DNA from: Pseudorhodoplanes sp.
GTDB lineage: Bacteria; Pseudomonadota; Alphaproteobacteria; Rhizobiales; Xanthobacteraceae
Length of the DNA stretch: 64,000 nucleotides
NCBI GenBank assembly: GCA_032027085.1
Contig: JAVSMS010000001.1
Coordinates: 4,875,730-4,939,729 of the forward strand
Reading direction: 5' to 3'
Shown: piece after piece, positions 10,274 through 18,958 of the stretch
How positions within the stretch are numbered: the stretch's first letter is position 1
How the letters are laid out: each line of letters begins with the position of its first letter
Made by a program: the position numbers and the translations under genes
Notes under the pieces: model-generated
Database searches by the model: none
Told to the model about the DNA's origin: nothing
The model's input: the letters and a program-made list of their open reading frames with translations, nothing else

Positions 10274-10627
10274 ATGACTCATTTCGCCGCCCGGTTCTTT
10301 GCTCCGGAGCTTGCCGCCTGGCGGGGGCAGCAGCCGCTTTGGCGAGTGTTCTGGCTGTACGGGGTAGCGGTCAGCAGCGCGATGATCGCGACATATCTGC
10401 TTGCGTTTCTTGCCGAGGCCGTTGCGCTGCGTCAGATTCTCCTGCTTTGCTTTATTCCCTATACCGTCTGGATTCTTGTTTCGATCTGGCGATGCTCGAA
10501 CAATGTCCACGAGCAGTTCTGGCGCATGCTGGCCCGGCTCTTGACCGTTGCGTGGGCGTGCAACGCGATCTTGATCGTCATATTTGTCGAAATGAATCTG
10601 ATTACGCATTATTACCTGCAACACTGA
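10274..10627 (+). CDS. Small integral membrane protein, unknown function
   Basis: From MTHFAARFFAPEL the protein has 117 residues. A short amphipathic N-terminus is followed by three hydrophobic segments, at about residues 22-45 (WRVFWLYGVAVSSAMIATYL), 50-70 (RQILLLCFIPYTVWILVSIW) and 88-110 (LTVAWACNAILIVIFVEMNL). I know no named family for it, although similar short proteins occur in rhizobial genomes. The frame stays open further upstream, but those residues are low in hydrophobicity and overlap the repeat region, so the ATG at 10274 is preferred. Confidence 0.6.
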   Translation: MTHFAARFFAPELAAWRGQQPLWRVFWLYGVAVSSAMIATYLLAFLAEAVALRQILLLCFIPYTVWILVSIWRCSNNVHEQFWRMLARLLTVAWACNAILIVIFVEMNLITHYYLQH

Positions 10628-10680
10628 GATTTTGGCGCCACACAGCAGCCGTCGCCGCCCTTTTTCTTGCAAGGTGAACC

Positions 10681-10725
10681 AGTAGTCCGGATGGAGCGTA
10701 GCGAAATTCCGGTCTTCCCATTCGA
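10681..10725. repeat. Dispersed CCGGAT-type intergenic repeat, copy C
   Basis: It reads AGTAGTCCGGATGGAGCGTA, then GCGAAATTCCGGTCTTCCCA. The core is as in copies A and B, and the tail soon diverges. Confidence 0.6.
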
Positions 10726-10774
10726 TCTCGCGTTCCGATTCGCTTCATGAGTGCTACGCACTGAAGGCCACCGG

Positions 10775-10845
10775 TGTTCACATCTGTTCGCGGAGAACGA
10801 ATCGGGCTCGTGCTGTTCGGCTTTGGACAAAAGTTAAGAGACGTT
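10775..10845. repeat. GTTCGCG-N2-GAAC intergenic element, copy 1
   Basis: The core CTGTTCGCGGAGAACGAATC is followed about 48 nt later by TTAAGAGACGTTTT. Two further copies at 11817 and 21188 share the core, the spacing and the AAGAGA box. It lies in the gap after the DUF2066 gene. Confidence 0.55.
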
Positions 10846-10883
10846 TTCGAGCGCGGTTCTGGCGGCGAGAAAAACCAAATCTT

Positions 10884-11735
10884 TCATTGCCGTTGCCGTG
10901 GCGGACCATGTCCTGAGAGAATTTGCGCGGTTCCGCGCATGGCGTTGCGGAAGGCGTCGTCGAAGCCGACACCGCGCAGCTCCCACTCCTGCGTCCTGCC
11001 CTCATGCACGACGCGCCACCGGGCGATCCAGCCGAGCGCCTCTTCGCTGAACATCATCCGGCCGACAAGCGCCGCGTCGCCCCCGCTCTCGCGCGCAAGC
11101 GCCAGCGCGTCGGCCATTGTCACATTGGCCAGCGCTCTCGCATCCAGGCCGCGGGCCTCCAGCCGGTCGCGCGCGGGAAATGTCAGCGGAATTGCGAGCT
11201 GCTCCGCGGCGGCCGCAAAGGATTCGCGCATGTCCTCGCTGCGGTCGAGGTCGCCATCTGCCGCCAGCATGTAGGCGGCTTTGACGTTTTCCACGCCCAG
11301 CATCACGACCACGCGCGGGCGGACGGCACGCCACGGCGTGCGGCCGAGCCTGTGCACCAGCGCATCGATCTTGTCCGCATCGAAAGCAACGGTGAGATTA
11401 TGCGGCCGGTCATAGGTGCCTTGCTCGTCGCGTAACGGTCTGCCTTCGAGGCGGTCCCGATAGCTGAAGCTCCGCACCAGCGAGACGGCATTTGCCGCCA
11501 TGTCCGCCAAGCGGCGATCCTCCACAATGGTCGAGTCGCCGGTCAGCTTCACCAGCACATCACGAAGCCCCTGCGCAAAGCCGGTCATGCGGTTCTGTTC
11601 GCCGGTCCCGGTCACGACCACGACCGCGCGATACAGCGAGTCCGCCGGCGCGGCGCCCTCGCCCAATGCGCCGGCAGCAGCCACCAGAACCGATGCGGCC
11701 AGCATCCAGCTTATCGCAATTGCGTGTCGTCGCAT
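10884..11735 (-). CDS. DUF2066 domain-containing exported protein
   Basis: The 283-residue protein has a signal-like N-terminus (MRRHAIAISWMLAASVLVAAAGAL), cleaved before ADSLYRAVV. The mature part has the DUF2066 pattern: YRAVVVVTGTGEQNRMTGF, a GLRDVLVKLTGDS block, YRDRLEGRPLRDEQGTYDRP and PRVVVMLGVE. The family's biochemical role is not established. The ATG at 11735 starts at the signal peptide, and the longer upstream frame lacks one. Transcription is divergent from the serine hydrolase at 11936, and the shared 200-nt gap holds copy 2 of the GTTCGCG element. Confidence 0.75.
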   Translation of the reverse strand: MRRHAIAISWMLAASVLVAAAGALGEGAAPADSLYRAVVVVTGTGEQNRMTGFAQGLRDVLVKLTGDSTIVEDRRLADMAANAVSLVRSFSYRDRLEGRPLRDEQGTYDRPHNLTVAFDADKIDALVHRLGRTPWRAVRPRVVVMLGVENVKAAYMLAADGDLDRSEDMRESFAAAAEQLAIPLTFPARDRLEARGLDARALANVTMADALALARESGGDAALVGRMMFSEEALGWIARWRVVHEGRTQEWELRGVGFDDAFRNAMRGTAQILSGHGPPRQRQ

Positions 11736-11816
11736 GTCGGCAGCGTACTCCGTGCAAGGCGCGCCGCAATCGGGGGCTTCCGCCGCGGCTATCACCGGAA
11801 GCGTTTCACATTGGCA

Positions 11817-11892
11817 CACAGTTCGCATTTGTTCGCGAAGAACGAATCGCGACCCCGATTGGACGCACCCAGCAAATCTGAAGAGAGTATTA
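11817..11892. repeat. GTTCGCG-N2-GAAC intergenic element, copy 2
   Basis: It reads TTTGTTCGCGAAGAACGAAT and CGCG, then CTGAAGAGAGTATT about 51 nt further on. It sits between the divergent DUF2066 and serine hydrolase genes, where it could act on either promoter. Confidence 0.55.
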
Positions 11893-11935
11893 GCCGTTTA
11901 TCCCGATCATCGCGTTCTTCGGTTCGGAGACTCGC

Positions 11936-13123
11936 ATGAAGATTCGTTATCTTGCCGCTGCCCTTGCCCTCGCCGCTCCGCTCTTTGCAGGCCCGGTTGC
12001 AACGGCGCAGGAGCAATCACTTGCCGCGCTTCTGGAAAACACGCGCAAGGAGTTTGGTTTGCCGGCGCTTGCCGCCGCCGTTGCAAAGAACGGACGCATC
12101 GTCGCGGCCGGAGCGGTCGGCACGCGCATGCTCGGCCGCAACATCAAGGTGACGCTCGACGACCGGTTTCATATCGGCTCGGACACCAAGGCGATGACCG
12201 CGACCCTCGCCGGCATGCTGGTGGAAGAAGGCAAGCTGCGCTGGGACTCGACGATCGGCGAGTTGCTCGGCGCCGACCTGCCCGGCATTCATCCGAAATT
12301 CGCGGCGATCACGCTGGAACAATTGTTGTCGCATACCAGCGGCATCCCGACGGACACCAAGGAAATCTATGAACTCTATATCAGCGGCGACGCTTACGAA
12401 GAGACGCTCCCGCAGGCGCGGCTGCGCATCCTGCGCACTTTCGGCAAGCACGAGCCGGTGGTGAAGGCGGACGCGCCGTTTCAATATTCCAATCTCGGCT
12501 ACATGGCGGTCGGCGCGATGATCGAGAAGGCGGCGGGCGTCTCCTGGGACGAACTCATTACACGACGTGTTTTCGAACCGCTCGGCCTGAAGACCGCGGG
12601 TCTCGGCCCGCAGGCCACCATGGGCCGGATCGACGCGGCGGTCGGCCACGATGTCGATGCGCAAGGCAAGGTTACACCGCGCCCGTGGGGACCCGGCGCG
12701 GATGTGCCGGCGGTGATGGGACCGGCCGGCATCGCGCATCTGTCGATCCGCGACTTCGTGCGCTGGGGCGCATGGAACGCGTCACAGGGCAAGCGCGGGC
12801 CGGCACTGGTGAAAGCAGACACGCTGAAACGCCTCCACCGCGAGCGCGTTACGATGACCATCGACAACCCGAAACCGGGGACTCCGAAATCCGGCGGCTA
12901 TGCACTCGGCTGGGGCATCGTTGCCTATGCATGGACCGGCAACCGTCCGGTGCTTACGCATAACGGTTCGAACAGCATGAATCTCGCGACCATTCTGATC
13001 GATCCGCAAAGCGACACCGCGATTGTGGTCGCGACCAATTTCCCCGGCGAGAAGGCCGATCAGGCGCTGCAGACAGTGGCCCGGTCCCTTTACGCGCGCT
13101 ACGCACAGACCACCGCGCGGTGA
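11936..13123 (+). CDS. Beta-lactamase-fold serine hydrolase (class C / EstB-like), exported
   Basis: The 395-residue protein has a clear signal peptide (MKIRYLAAALALAAPLFAGPVA, cut near TAQ-EQ). The catalytic motifs of the penicillin-binding-protein-like family are present: S82-D-T-K85 (SxxK), Y184-S-N (YxN) and a late HNG in place of KTG. This arrangement fits esterases, D-amino-acid peptidases and peptidase S12 enzymes as well as beta-lactamases, so the substrate is open. It acts in the periplasm. The ATG at 11936 is close to the end of repeat copy 2, which lies in its promoter region. Confidence 0.85.
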   Translation: MKIRYLAAALALAAPLFAGPVATAQEQSLAALLENTRKEFGLPALAAAVAKNGRIVAAGAVGTRMLGRNIKVTLDDRFHIGSDTKAMTATLAGMLVEEGKLRWDSTIGELLGADLPGIHPKFAAITLEQLLSHTSGIPTDTKEIYELYISGDAYEETLPQARLRILRTFGKHEPVVKADAPFQYSNLGYMAVGAMIEKAAGVSWDELITRRVFEPLGLKTAGLGPQATMGRIDAAVGHDVDAQGKVTPRPWGPGADVPAVMGPAGIAHLSIRDFVRWGAWNASQGKRGPALVKADTLKRLHRERVTMTIDNPKPGTPKSGGYALGWGIVAYAWTGNRPVLTHNGSNSMNLATILIDPQSDTAIVVATNFPGEKADQALQTVARSLYARYAQTTAR

Positions 13124-13171
13124 CGGGCGATGACGTCTTAAATGACGAAGCGCTGACGTTGCCGCCGGGAA

Positions 13172-13588
13172 TTATCGCTGTTCGGCACTGAGCAACCGGG
13201 CCGCGTCGCTGGCAATCTCGCTGTGATCGAATGCGAGATCAAGCTCGCGCCAGTCGGCCCGGAATTCGGCTTCGGCGGCGTCGTCGCCCGCTCTCGGCGT
13301 GGTGCCCTCGGTGACGGCCAGATAGGCAATGCCAATCGTGTGGCCGCGCGGATCGCGATGCGGATGTGAATAAACGCCGACCAGGCGCAGGCTGCGCGCC
13401 GCAAGTCCGGTTTCCTCCAGCAATTCGCGCCGCGCCGCCGCTTCGGTACTCTCGCCATAATCGACGAATCCGCCGGGCAGCGCGAACTGGCCGGCGAAGG
13501 GTGGGTTGCGGCGGCGAATCAAAAGCAGGCGGCCGTCCTCGTCAAACACAACGCAATCGACAGCTACGCTCGGGCTTTTGCGAGTCAT
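13172..13588 (-). CDS. NUDIX hydrolase
   Basis: The 138-residue protein has the full Nudix box GX5EX7REUXEEXGU from GGFVDYGEST to RRELLEETGL, the magnesium-binding catalytic helix that cleaves nucleoside diphosphates linked to another moiety. The flanking SVAVDCVVFDEDGRLLLIRR and VGVYSHPHRDPRGHTIGIAYLA resemble the ADP-ribose pyrophosphatase subgroup. The ATG at 13588 (MTRKSPSV) matches the family start. Upstream in-frame codons would add 19 residues of no similarity. It stands alone, convergent with the serine hydrolase. Confidence 0.88.
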   Translation of the reverse strand: MTRKSPSVAVDCVVFDEDGRLLLIRRRNPPFAGQFALPGGFVDYGESTEAAARRELLEETGLAARSLRLVGVYSHPHRDPRGHTIGIAYLAVTEGTTPRAGDDAAEAEFRADWRELDLAFDHSEIASDAARLLSAEQR

Positions 13589-13724
13589 GGCGGCAAGGTA
13601 ACTGGACCTGCGCTCGCAGCAAGGTGCCGCGGCTTGCCCACACACGCCGGGTTTACACCAACGCGATGCTGGACGATGCTTTCACCCTATTCCTGATTGC
13701 AAAATCACCGAAAAGGATCGTGAA

Positions 13725-14423
13725 ATGCTGCACCGTGCCGCGCCCACCGGCCTGTCGAAGCGGACCGGACGCTGGCGTGCCGGCCGCATGGCCAACATGT
13801 GCCGCAGCCTGACGCAGCTTCTCTTGAGCGGGCTGACGACGGCATTGGCCGGCGCCGCGCTGATCGCGGTCGCCATGCCGGCACCCGCTTCGGCCTGCGC
13901 GTGCTGCACTAATCCCGGCGCGCGCCTTGTGGCGACTGAAAAACTCGACGCGCATCGGCTGGGCATTGTTGAACGGCTGGCTTTCGGCAAGACCGCGCAA
14001 CGTTATGGCGGCGAAGCCGACGACGAAGACAGCCTGATCGACGGCGCCGGCCCCTTCGCGCTCATGGTGCAGCGGCAGAAGGACAGGCTGGTCTTCACCT
14101 TCCGCAACAAGCAGGGCCAGACGGGTGCCGCGACGCTCGTTCTTCCGCGCAGCATCTCGATCTTCGAAGTCGACCCGCACGGCGAGCGCAAAGATGCCGG
14201 GCTTGGCCCCAGTCTCTACAAGGAATGGACGCTCACCACGCCGGCCACGGTGAGCGGTATCCTGCAGCGCGCCGGCGGTACCGGTCAGAGCATCAGCCTG
14301 ATCCTGCATGGCGGCGGCAACGCCTGTACCGACGAGAGCCATTTCACTGACTGGACGTTGCATTTTCGCGGCCCCAAGGGGCAGACGATTGTGTTCGGCC
14401 CCCTGCAGTCGGGCGCACGCTAG
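13725..14423 (+). CDS. Exported protein with CACC motif, unknown function
   Basis: The 232-residue protein has a basic N-terminus, a hydrophobic signal segment (LLLSGLTTALAGAALIAVAM) and a likely cut after PAPASA. The mature protein begins with the cysteine cluster CACCTNPGAR, which could bind metal or form disulfides. The remainder looks beta-rich, with a second half carrying HGGGNACTDESHFTDWTLHF. I know no named family for it. An internal start MANMCRSL (22 codons on) is equally good for export. It precedes the nhaD gene by 209 nt on the same strand. Confidence 0.65.
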   Translation: MLHRAAPTGLSKRTGRWRAGRMANMCRSLTQLLLSGLTTALAGAALIAVAMPAPASACACCTNPGARLVATEKLDAHRLGIVERLAFGKTAQRYGGEADDEDSLIDGAGPFALMVQRQKDRLVFTFRNKQGQTGAATLVLPRSISIFEVDPHGERKDAGLGPSLYKEWTLTTPATVSGILQRAGGTGQSISLILHGGGNACTDESHFTDWTLHFRGPKGQTIVFGPLQSGAR

Positions 14424-14632
14424 GCGCTGGCGATCGCAGCCGGAGAGCCGGGCCGCGGTTGTGCGATGCACAAGTACGGGCTGCGCGCATCGGCGATCCG
14501 CCCCGCATCTCCGGCAGGACGAACCGGCGTGCGGGTGCGGCGCTGCGTGAGATCGTCACGCCGCGCCGGCTTGCATCGGAGCGAGGTGGTCGTCGACAAT
14601 CATGGGCGATAGCGACATGAGGGGCGGCCAGC

Positions 14633-16024
14633 ATGACGCGTAGTATCGGACGATGGCGGTTCGCGCCGGCTTTGGCGATGGTCGTCGGCCTCGCCTCGTC
14701 TGCCGAGGCGGCAACCGCATCGGCGCCACTTGATCTGACGCGGCATCCGGTCGGCTATCTGTCGCTCCTGATCTTCTTCGTGGCCTACGGCTTTGTCGTC
14801 ATCGAAAAGGCCATTCAGCTGCACAAATCAAAGCCGGTGATGCTGGCGGCCGGCCTGATCTGGGCGCTGCTCGGCCTCGCCTATGCCATGCATGGCGAGA
14901 GCGCCGCGCTGGAAACCGCCGCCAAGCACGTTCTTCTCGATTACGGCGAGCTGATGCTGTTCCTGGTGGTGGCGATCACTTATGTGAACACCATGCAGGA
15001 GCGGCGCGTGTTCGACGCGCTGCGCACGCGGCTGGTGACGATCGGCCTCTCCTACCGCCAGCTGTTCTGGATGGTGGGCGGCCTCGCCTTCCTGTTCGGG
15101 CCGATCATCGACAACCTCACCACAGCTTTGGTGCTGGGCACGGTGGTGGTGGCGGTCGGGGTGGGCCATTACCACTTCATCGTGCTCGGCTGCATCATCG
15201 TCGTCGTCGCGGCCAACGCCGGTGGCGTCTTCTCCCCGTTTGGCGACATCACCTCCCTGATGGTGTGGCAGAAGGGCAAGCTGCAATTCCTGGAATTCTT
15301 CTATCTGTTTCTTCCCTCGCTGGTGAATTTTCTCGTACCGGCAGTCTTCATGCATTTCAGCGTTCCGAAAGGCACGCCGCCATCGTCGGGCGAGATCAGG
15401 CGTTTGAAACCCGGCGGCGCCGTGGTGATCTGGCTATTTGCGGCCACGCTCGCGACGGCCGTCTCGTTCAAGAGCTTTTTCAATCTGCCACCCGCGCTCG
15501 GCATGATGCTGGGCCTCGGATATCTGCAGATGTACAGCTACCTTCTCCAGGTCACTGCGCGTCGCATCGACAACAGCGATATGGCGCTGGATTCCTTGAA
15601 AGAGATGCGGCGCGTGGAATGGGACACGCTGCTGTTTTTCTTTGGCATCATCTTCGCGGTCGCCGGACTGGGCGTCATCGGCTATCTCGCGCAATTGTCG
15701 AACTATCTTTACATCGATCTCGGACCCACCTTCGCCAATATCGCTATCGGCATTCTCGGTGCGGCCTTCGATAATATTCCGCTGATGTTCGCCGTGCTCA
15801 CGATGAACCCCGACATGTCGAGCGGCCAATGGATGCTCATTACATTGAGCACCGGTGTCGGCGGCAGTCTTGTGTCCATCGGCTCGGCGGCGGGCGTGGT
15901 GCTGATGGGCTTGGTGCGCAACCACTATACCTTCATGAACCACCTCCGCTGGGCCTGGGCCATTGCGCTTGGATACGTCGCCAGCGTCTTGACCCATCTG
16001 TGGGTCAATGCCGACCTGATGTAG
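14633..16024 (+). CDS. nhaD: NhaD-type sodium/proton antiporter
   Basis: The 463-residue inner-membrane protein belongs to the ion-transporter superfamily. It has a hydrophobic leader (PALAMVVGLASSAEAATAS) and about a dozen membrane segments. Diagnostic stretches are FLFGPIIDNLTTALVLGTVV, AANAGGVFSPFGDITSLMVW and a late GAAFDNIPLMFAVLTMN repeat. These are the two inverted signature regions with the conserved Asp and Asn-Thr pairs. NhaD expels sodium or lithium in exchange for protons at alkaline pH. Length and motifs are complete. The AGGGGCGGCC-type site before the ATG at 14633 serves as ribosome site. Confidence 0.9.
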   Translation: MTRSIGRWRFAPALAMVVGLASSAEAATASAPLDLTRHPVGYLSLLIFFVAYGFVVIEKAIQLHKSKPVMLAAGLIWALLGLAYAMHGESAALETAAKHVLLDYGELMLFLVVAITYVNTMQERRVFDALRTRLVTIGLSYRQLFWMVGGLAFLFGPIIDNLTTALVLGTVVVAVGVGHYHFIVLGCIIVVVAANAGGVFSPFGDITSLMVWQKGKLQFLEFFYLFLPSLVNFLVPAVFMHFSVPKGTPPSSGEIRRLKPGGAVVIWLFAATLATAVSFKSFFNLPPALGMMLGLGYLQMYSYLLQVTARRIDNSDMALDSLKEMRRVEWDTLLFFFGIIFAVAGLGVIGYLAQLSNYLYIDLGPTFANIAIGILGAAFDNIPLMFAVLTMNPDMSSGQWMLITLSTGVGGSLVSIGSAAGVVLMGLVRNHYTFMNHLRWAWAIALGYVASVLTHLWVNADLM

Positions 16025-16270
16025 CTCCTCATTTTGACCCTGCGGCTGCAACATCTCGATACCAGCGGCGAAAGGCGCGCAAAAGCTTCCCACCCGCCGC
16101 GCGGCTTAGATCGGGGATCAAGGTCTAAATGGAGGGGCCAAGAAGCTTTGATTTGCGAACGCCATCCGGCATGTCATCGTGGAACATCGTGGCGCGATGA
16201 ACCCAATCCTTTGATGCACGACTAATGACGGGCGCGCTGGCACTGCGCCGCATGAATTAAGGGGGCTGCT
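16025..16270. other. Intergenic region after nhaD
   Basis: There is no credible ORF. AAGGGGGCT lies just before the ATG at 16271 and is the ribosome site of the next gene. No clear terminator is visible. Confidence 0.5.
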
Positions 16271-17221
16271 ATGGATTCTGTTCGTAGATTGCTGTTCGCC
16301 GGAGGCGCTTGCCTTCTCGTTCAACTTCTCACCGTCCCGGCCACCGCGCAGGTACAGGCGCCGCCCTCACCCACGCAGTCGCTCACCGAAAAGATGAACG
16401 CCTATGTCGGCTGCATCAACCGATTGTCCGAGCGCTCCTATTCCGCCCGCGCACGCTATTTCAGCTGGGCTGCGAAGAGCGGGCCGACCGGCAAAGAGCG
16501 GATCATCTACGGGACCTATACCATCTATGACACGTCTGGCTGCCGCAAGAATGTCGAAAGGGCCAACTCCCTGGAGCCGCGCGATCAGACGCTCGAAGCC
16601 GCAGCTTCCGCCTATGCGGACGCGGTAGGCAAGCTTGAGCCGCTTCTCAAAGACGCGGACGACTATTACTCGCAGGAGAACTACAAGGATGACAAAATGG
16701 CCAAGGGAAAGGCCATGCATCCGCGCCTCGTTGCCGCCTGGGATGCGTTTGCCGAAGCTGACAAGACACTGCGCGACAAAATAGAAGCCGTCAACGACCG
16801 GCGTGCGGCAGAAAGGCTCGCCGAGATCGAGCAGAAGGAGGGGCGCAAGACGCGTTATCACGTCGAGGCAATGATGATCCATGCCAAGCGCGTGCTGCGC
16901 GCGCAGAACACGGAGAAGCCTGATCTTGCGGCGCTCACGCAGGCCTTGAACGAGTATGAAAACACTATCAAGGCAACCGAACACCTCGCCGCGTCCGGCG
17001 GCGACGCCAAGATAGGTTCAATGTTCATCGGCCACGCCAAAGCCTATCTCACGACATCCAAGAAATTGATGCGCCGTGTGCGCGACAAGATGCCGTATAG
17101 TTCCGGCGACCGGATGATGCTCAGCGCCGGCAGCGGCTGGATGGTCGAGGGATCCCCCCAACGCCTGCTGCGCGACTACAATCAGCTTATTGACAGCTAC
17201 AATCGCGGGTACGGGATTTAG
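16271..17221 (+). CDS. DUF3829 (YiiG-like) exported protein
   Basis: The 316-residue protein has a signal peptide (MDSVRRLLFAGGACLLVQLL, cut near ATAQ). A mainly helical domain follows, rich in charged residues: LTEKMNAYVGCINRLSERSY, then alternating helices with KDDKMAKGKAMHPRLVAAWD and a C-terminal YNQLIDSYNRGYG. This is the pattern of the DUF3829/YiiG family, whose function is not known. A GGGGGCT ribosome site precedes the ATG. It has no clear operon partner. Confidence 0.7.
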   Translation: MDSVRRLLFAGGACLLVQLLTVPATAQVQAPPSPTQSLTEKMNAYVGCINRLSERSYSARARYFSWAAKSGPTGKERIIYGTYTIYDTSGCRKNVERANSLEPRDQTLEAAASAYADAVGKLEPLLKDADDYYSQENYKDDKMAKGKAMHPRLVAAWDAFAEADKTLRDKIEAVNDRRAAERLAEIEQKEGRKTRYHVEAMMIHAKRVLRAQNTEKPDLAALTQALNEYENTIKATEHLAASGGDAKIGSMFIGHAKAYLTTSKKLMRRVRDKMPYSSGDRMMLSAGSGWMVEGSPQRLLRDYNQLIDSYNRGYGI

Positions 17222-17302
17222 GTCGATTGAGCGTTCCCCGACCTTGCACTCGTGGCGTGACAGGTTACGCTTCTTCATCAGCGAGCTCTGACACGCCTCC
17301 CG

Positions 17303-17773
17303 ATGGCCGATCTCACCCTTGCCCGCGCGCTGCACGTTCTGTCAGTCGTGCACTGGATCGGCGGGGTTGCCTTCGTCACGATGGTGCTGCTGCCGGCGGT
17401 ACGGCACCTCGCTGCGTCGCGTGAGCGCGTGGCTCTGTTCGAGAAGATCGAGCGCCGCTTCGCCGTACAGGCACGCATCTCGACACTCACTGCCGGCCTG
17501 TCCGGCATCTGGATGACCGCGCGGCTCGACGCTTGGTCGCGCTTCGCTGACCACCGCTTCTGGTGGATGCATGCCATGCTCGGCCTCTGGGCGATCTTCA
17601 CCCTGATGCTGTTCGTGCTGGAGCCCCTGGTGCTGCACCGCTGGTTCATGGCGCGGGCGCAGAGCGATCCCGAGGCAATCTTCACGCTCATCCAGAGGCT
17701 GCACATCGCTTTGTTGAGCGCAAGCGCCTTCACCGTTGCCGCCGCCGTGCTCGGCGCGCATGGTTGGCTATGA
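17303..17773 (+). CDS. CopD-like four-helix membrane protein
   Basis: The 156-residue membrane protein starts LARALHVLSVVHWIGGVAFV, a helix with a histidine/tryptophan pair typical of CopD-type (copper resistance D) and related haem or copper membrane proteins. Three further hydrophobic helices follow, with HRFWWMHAMLGLWAIFTLML and LHIALLSASAFTVAAAVLGA. The evenly placed histidines (VVHW, WMHAM, RLHIAL) could ligate haem or metal. Substrate and role are not shown. The gene ends about 50 nt before the broken VIT-family gene. Confidence 0.65.
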   Translation: MADLTLARALHVLSVVHWIGGVAFVTMVLLPAVRHLAASRERVALFEKIERRFAVQARISTLTAGLSGIWMTARLDAWSRFADHRFWWMHAMLGLWAIFTLMLFVLEPLVLHRWFMARAQSDPEAIFTLIQRLHIALLSASAFTVAAAVLGAHGWL

Positions 17774-17821
17774 GCGGAGTCACCTGCCGGCGGTCCTACG
17801 CCCCGGACGCCGAGACAAATC

Positions 17822-18275
17822 ATGATGCAGACGACAACGCCGCCGGATGCTCAACTCCGCAACTGGCATGACACCGTCGTCATTCTCATTCTCGGCTCCG
17901 CCAATCTTCTCGCTGACGGTTCTTCCATGGGCGTGACAACGTGTTGTCGCGCCGCTCGATACCGGAGCGGAGGCGCTGCCAACCTGGCGGCACGCGGCGC
18001 CACACGGCATCGCGACCTTTGCCGGTTTCGTTGTCGCCGGTATCGTGCCGCTGGTTTCCTATCTTGTGCGCTGGGTCGTGACCATCCGCTTTGCGGCGGC
18101 GACAATACTGGCTCTGGCGGCATTGTTCGCGGTCGGCGCCGGCCGAGCGCGCTTCACCGCACGCGGCCGGCTGGTTTCGGGGCTGGAAATGCTCGTGCTG
18201 GGCGCGCTCGCAGCCGCGGTGGCATACGGCGTCGGCGCAATGGGCGCATTCATCATCGGCAACACGCAGGCTGAA
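17822..18275 (+). pseudogene. Frameshifted VIT/CCC1-family metal transporter remnant
   Basis: Pieces of one VIT-type iron/manganese transporter are spread over different frames. Frame one gives NWHDTVVILILGSANLLADG followed by SSMGV, the usual NLLADGFSMAVSN signature. A second frame then reads NVLSRRSIPE. The third gives HAAPHGIATFAGFVVAGIVP and on to RLVSGLEMLVLGALAAAVAY, the normal C-terminal helices. At least two frame changes lie near 17935-17975, and the central cytoplasmic part found in full-length members is absent. It may be a real pseudogene or contain sequencing indels. It follows the CopD-like membrane protein. Confidence 0.65.
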
Positions 18276-18361
18276 AGAGCATGCGTTTTCAGCCGGAATC
18301 GCCGGCCGCGGCGAAGATTGCCCCTAAATCGTGTGCGCCATCGGTTCGAAAGTCCGACCAG

Positions 18362-18835
18362 CTATTTGGTCAGACCCAGCCAGCGACCCGCCGTCCGCAT
18401 CGGCACAAACAGGCAGCGCGTATTCGCGCCCTGATGCCTGATCCAGTGCTTGTCGCCCTGATCGTAATCGCAAGCGCAACGATAGAACTTGCCGTCGGGC
18501 GACCAATCGGTGCGCTTGCGAATCTGGCCGGTGGCGACGATCTGCCATTCATCGTTCGGCAGCGGCCGCACTTCGCGCTCCGATATTTCCCAGCAGCAAT
18601 CGTTGGTCACGCAACAGGTCGCCGGGATCCACGACAGCAGCCATGGATTCGAGTGGTATTCCTGCGCCACCGCCATGCCGGCGATCGCGAGCGCAATGGC
18701 CGACGCTGACACGACGGCAGCTCTCACTCGCGGCCAGCGCAACCGCAAGAGAGGAAACCACGCCCTGAAACGCGCAGTTGGGTAGGCGGGTGTTTTGCCC
18801 CGTATTCCGCCGGAGTTGGAGAGCCGATGTGACAT
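18362..18835 (-). CDS. Membrane-anchored cysteine-rich hypothetical protein
   Basis: The 157-residue protein starts MSHRLSNSGGIRGK and has one hydrophobic signal or anchor segment (AAVVSASAIALAIAGMAVAQ) near residues 40-60. The soluble part then carries a cysteine cluster (PATCCVTNDCCWEI) and later CACDYDQGDKHWIRHQGANT. I know no family name, although similar proteins occur in rhizobial genomes. Four close cysteines suggest disulfides or metal binding in the periplasm. The open frame extends upstream to 19210, but that part overlaps the plus-strand gene at 18959 and is not signal-like, so the ATG at 18835 is chosen. Confidence 0.6.
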   Translation of the reverse strand: MSHRLSNSGGIRGKTPAYPTARFRAWFPLLRLRWPRVRAAVVSASAIALAIAGMAVAQEYHSNPWLLSWIPATCCVTNDCCWEISEREVRPLPNDEWQIVATGQIRKRTDWSPDGKFYRCACDYDQGDKHWIRHQGANTRCLFVPMRTAGRWLGLTK

Positions 18836-18958
18836 GACTTTTCTTTTCTTGGTCGTGCACCTCCGCCACTTCTCTGGACAACCAAGCACCGCGTCAACTT
18901 GCCGCAGAGGTTGATTGTTCCATGTTGGCAGGGATGCATTTTTGAAGGAGGTCGTACG

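Noticed and set aside
10775-10845. LexA (SOS) box in the GTTCGCG element
   Set aside because: The alphaproteobacterial site is a direct repeat GAAC-N7-GAAC; here the half sites are inverted with 5 nt between.
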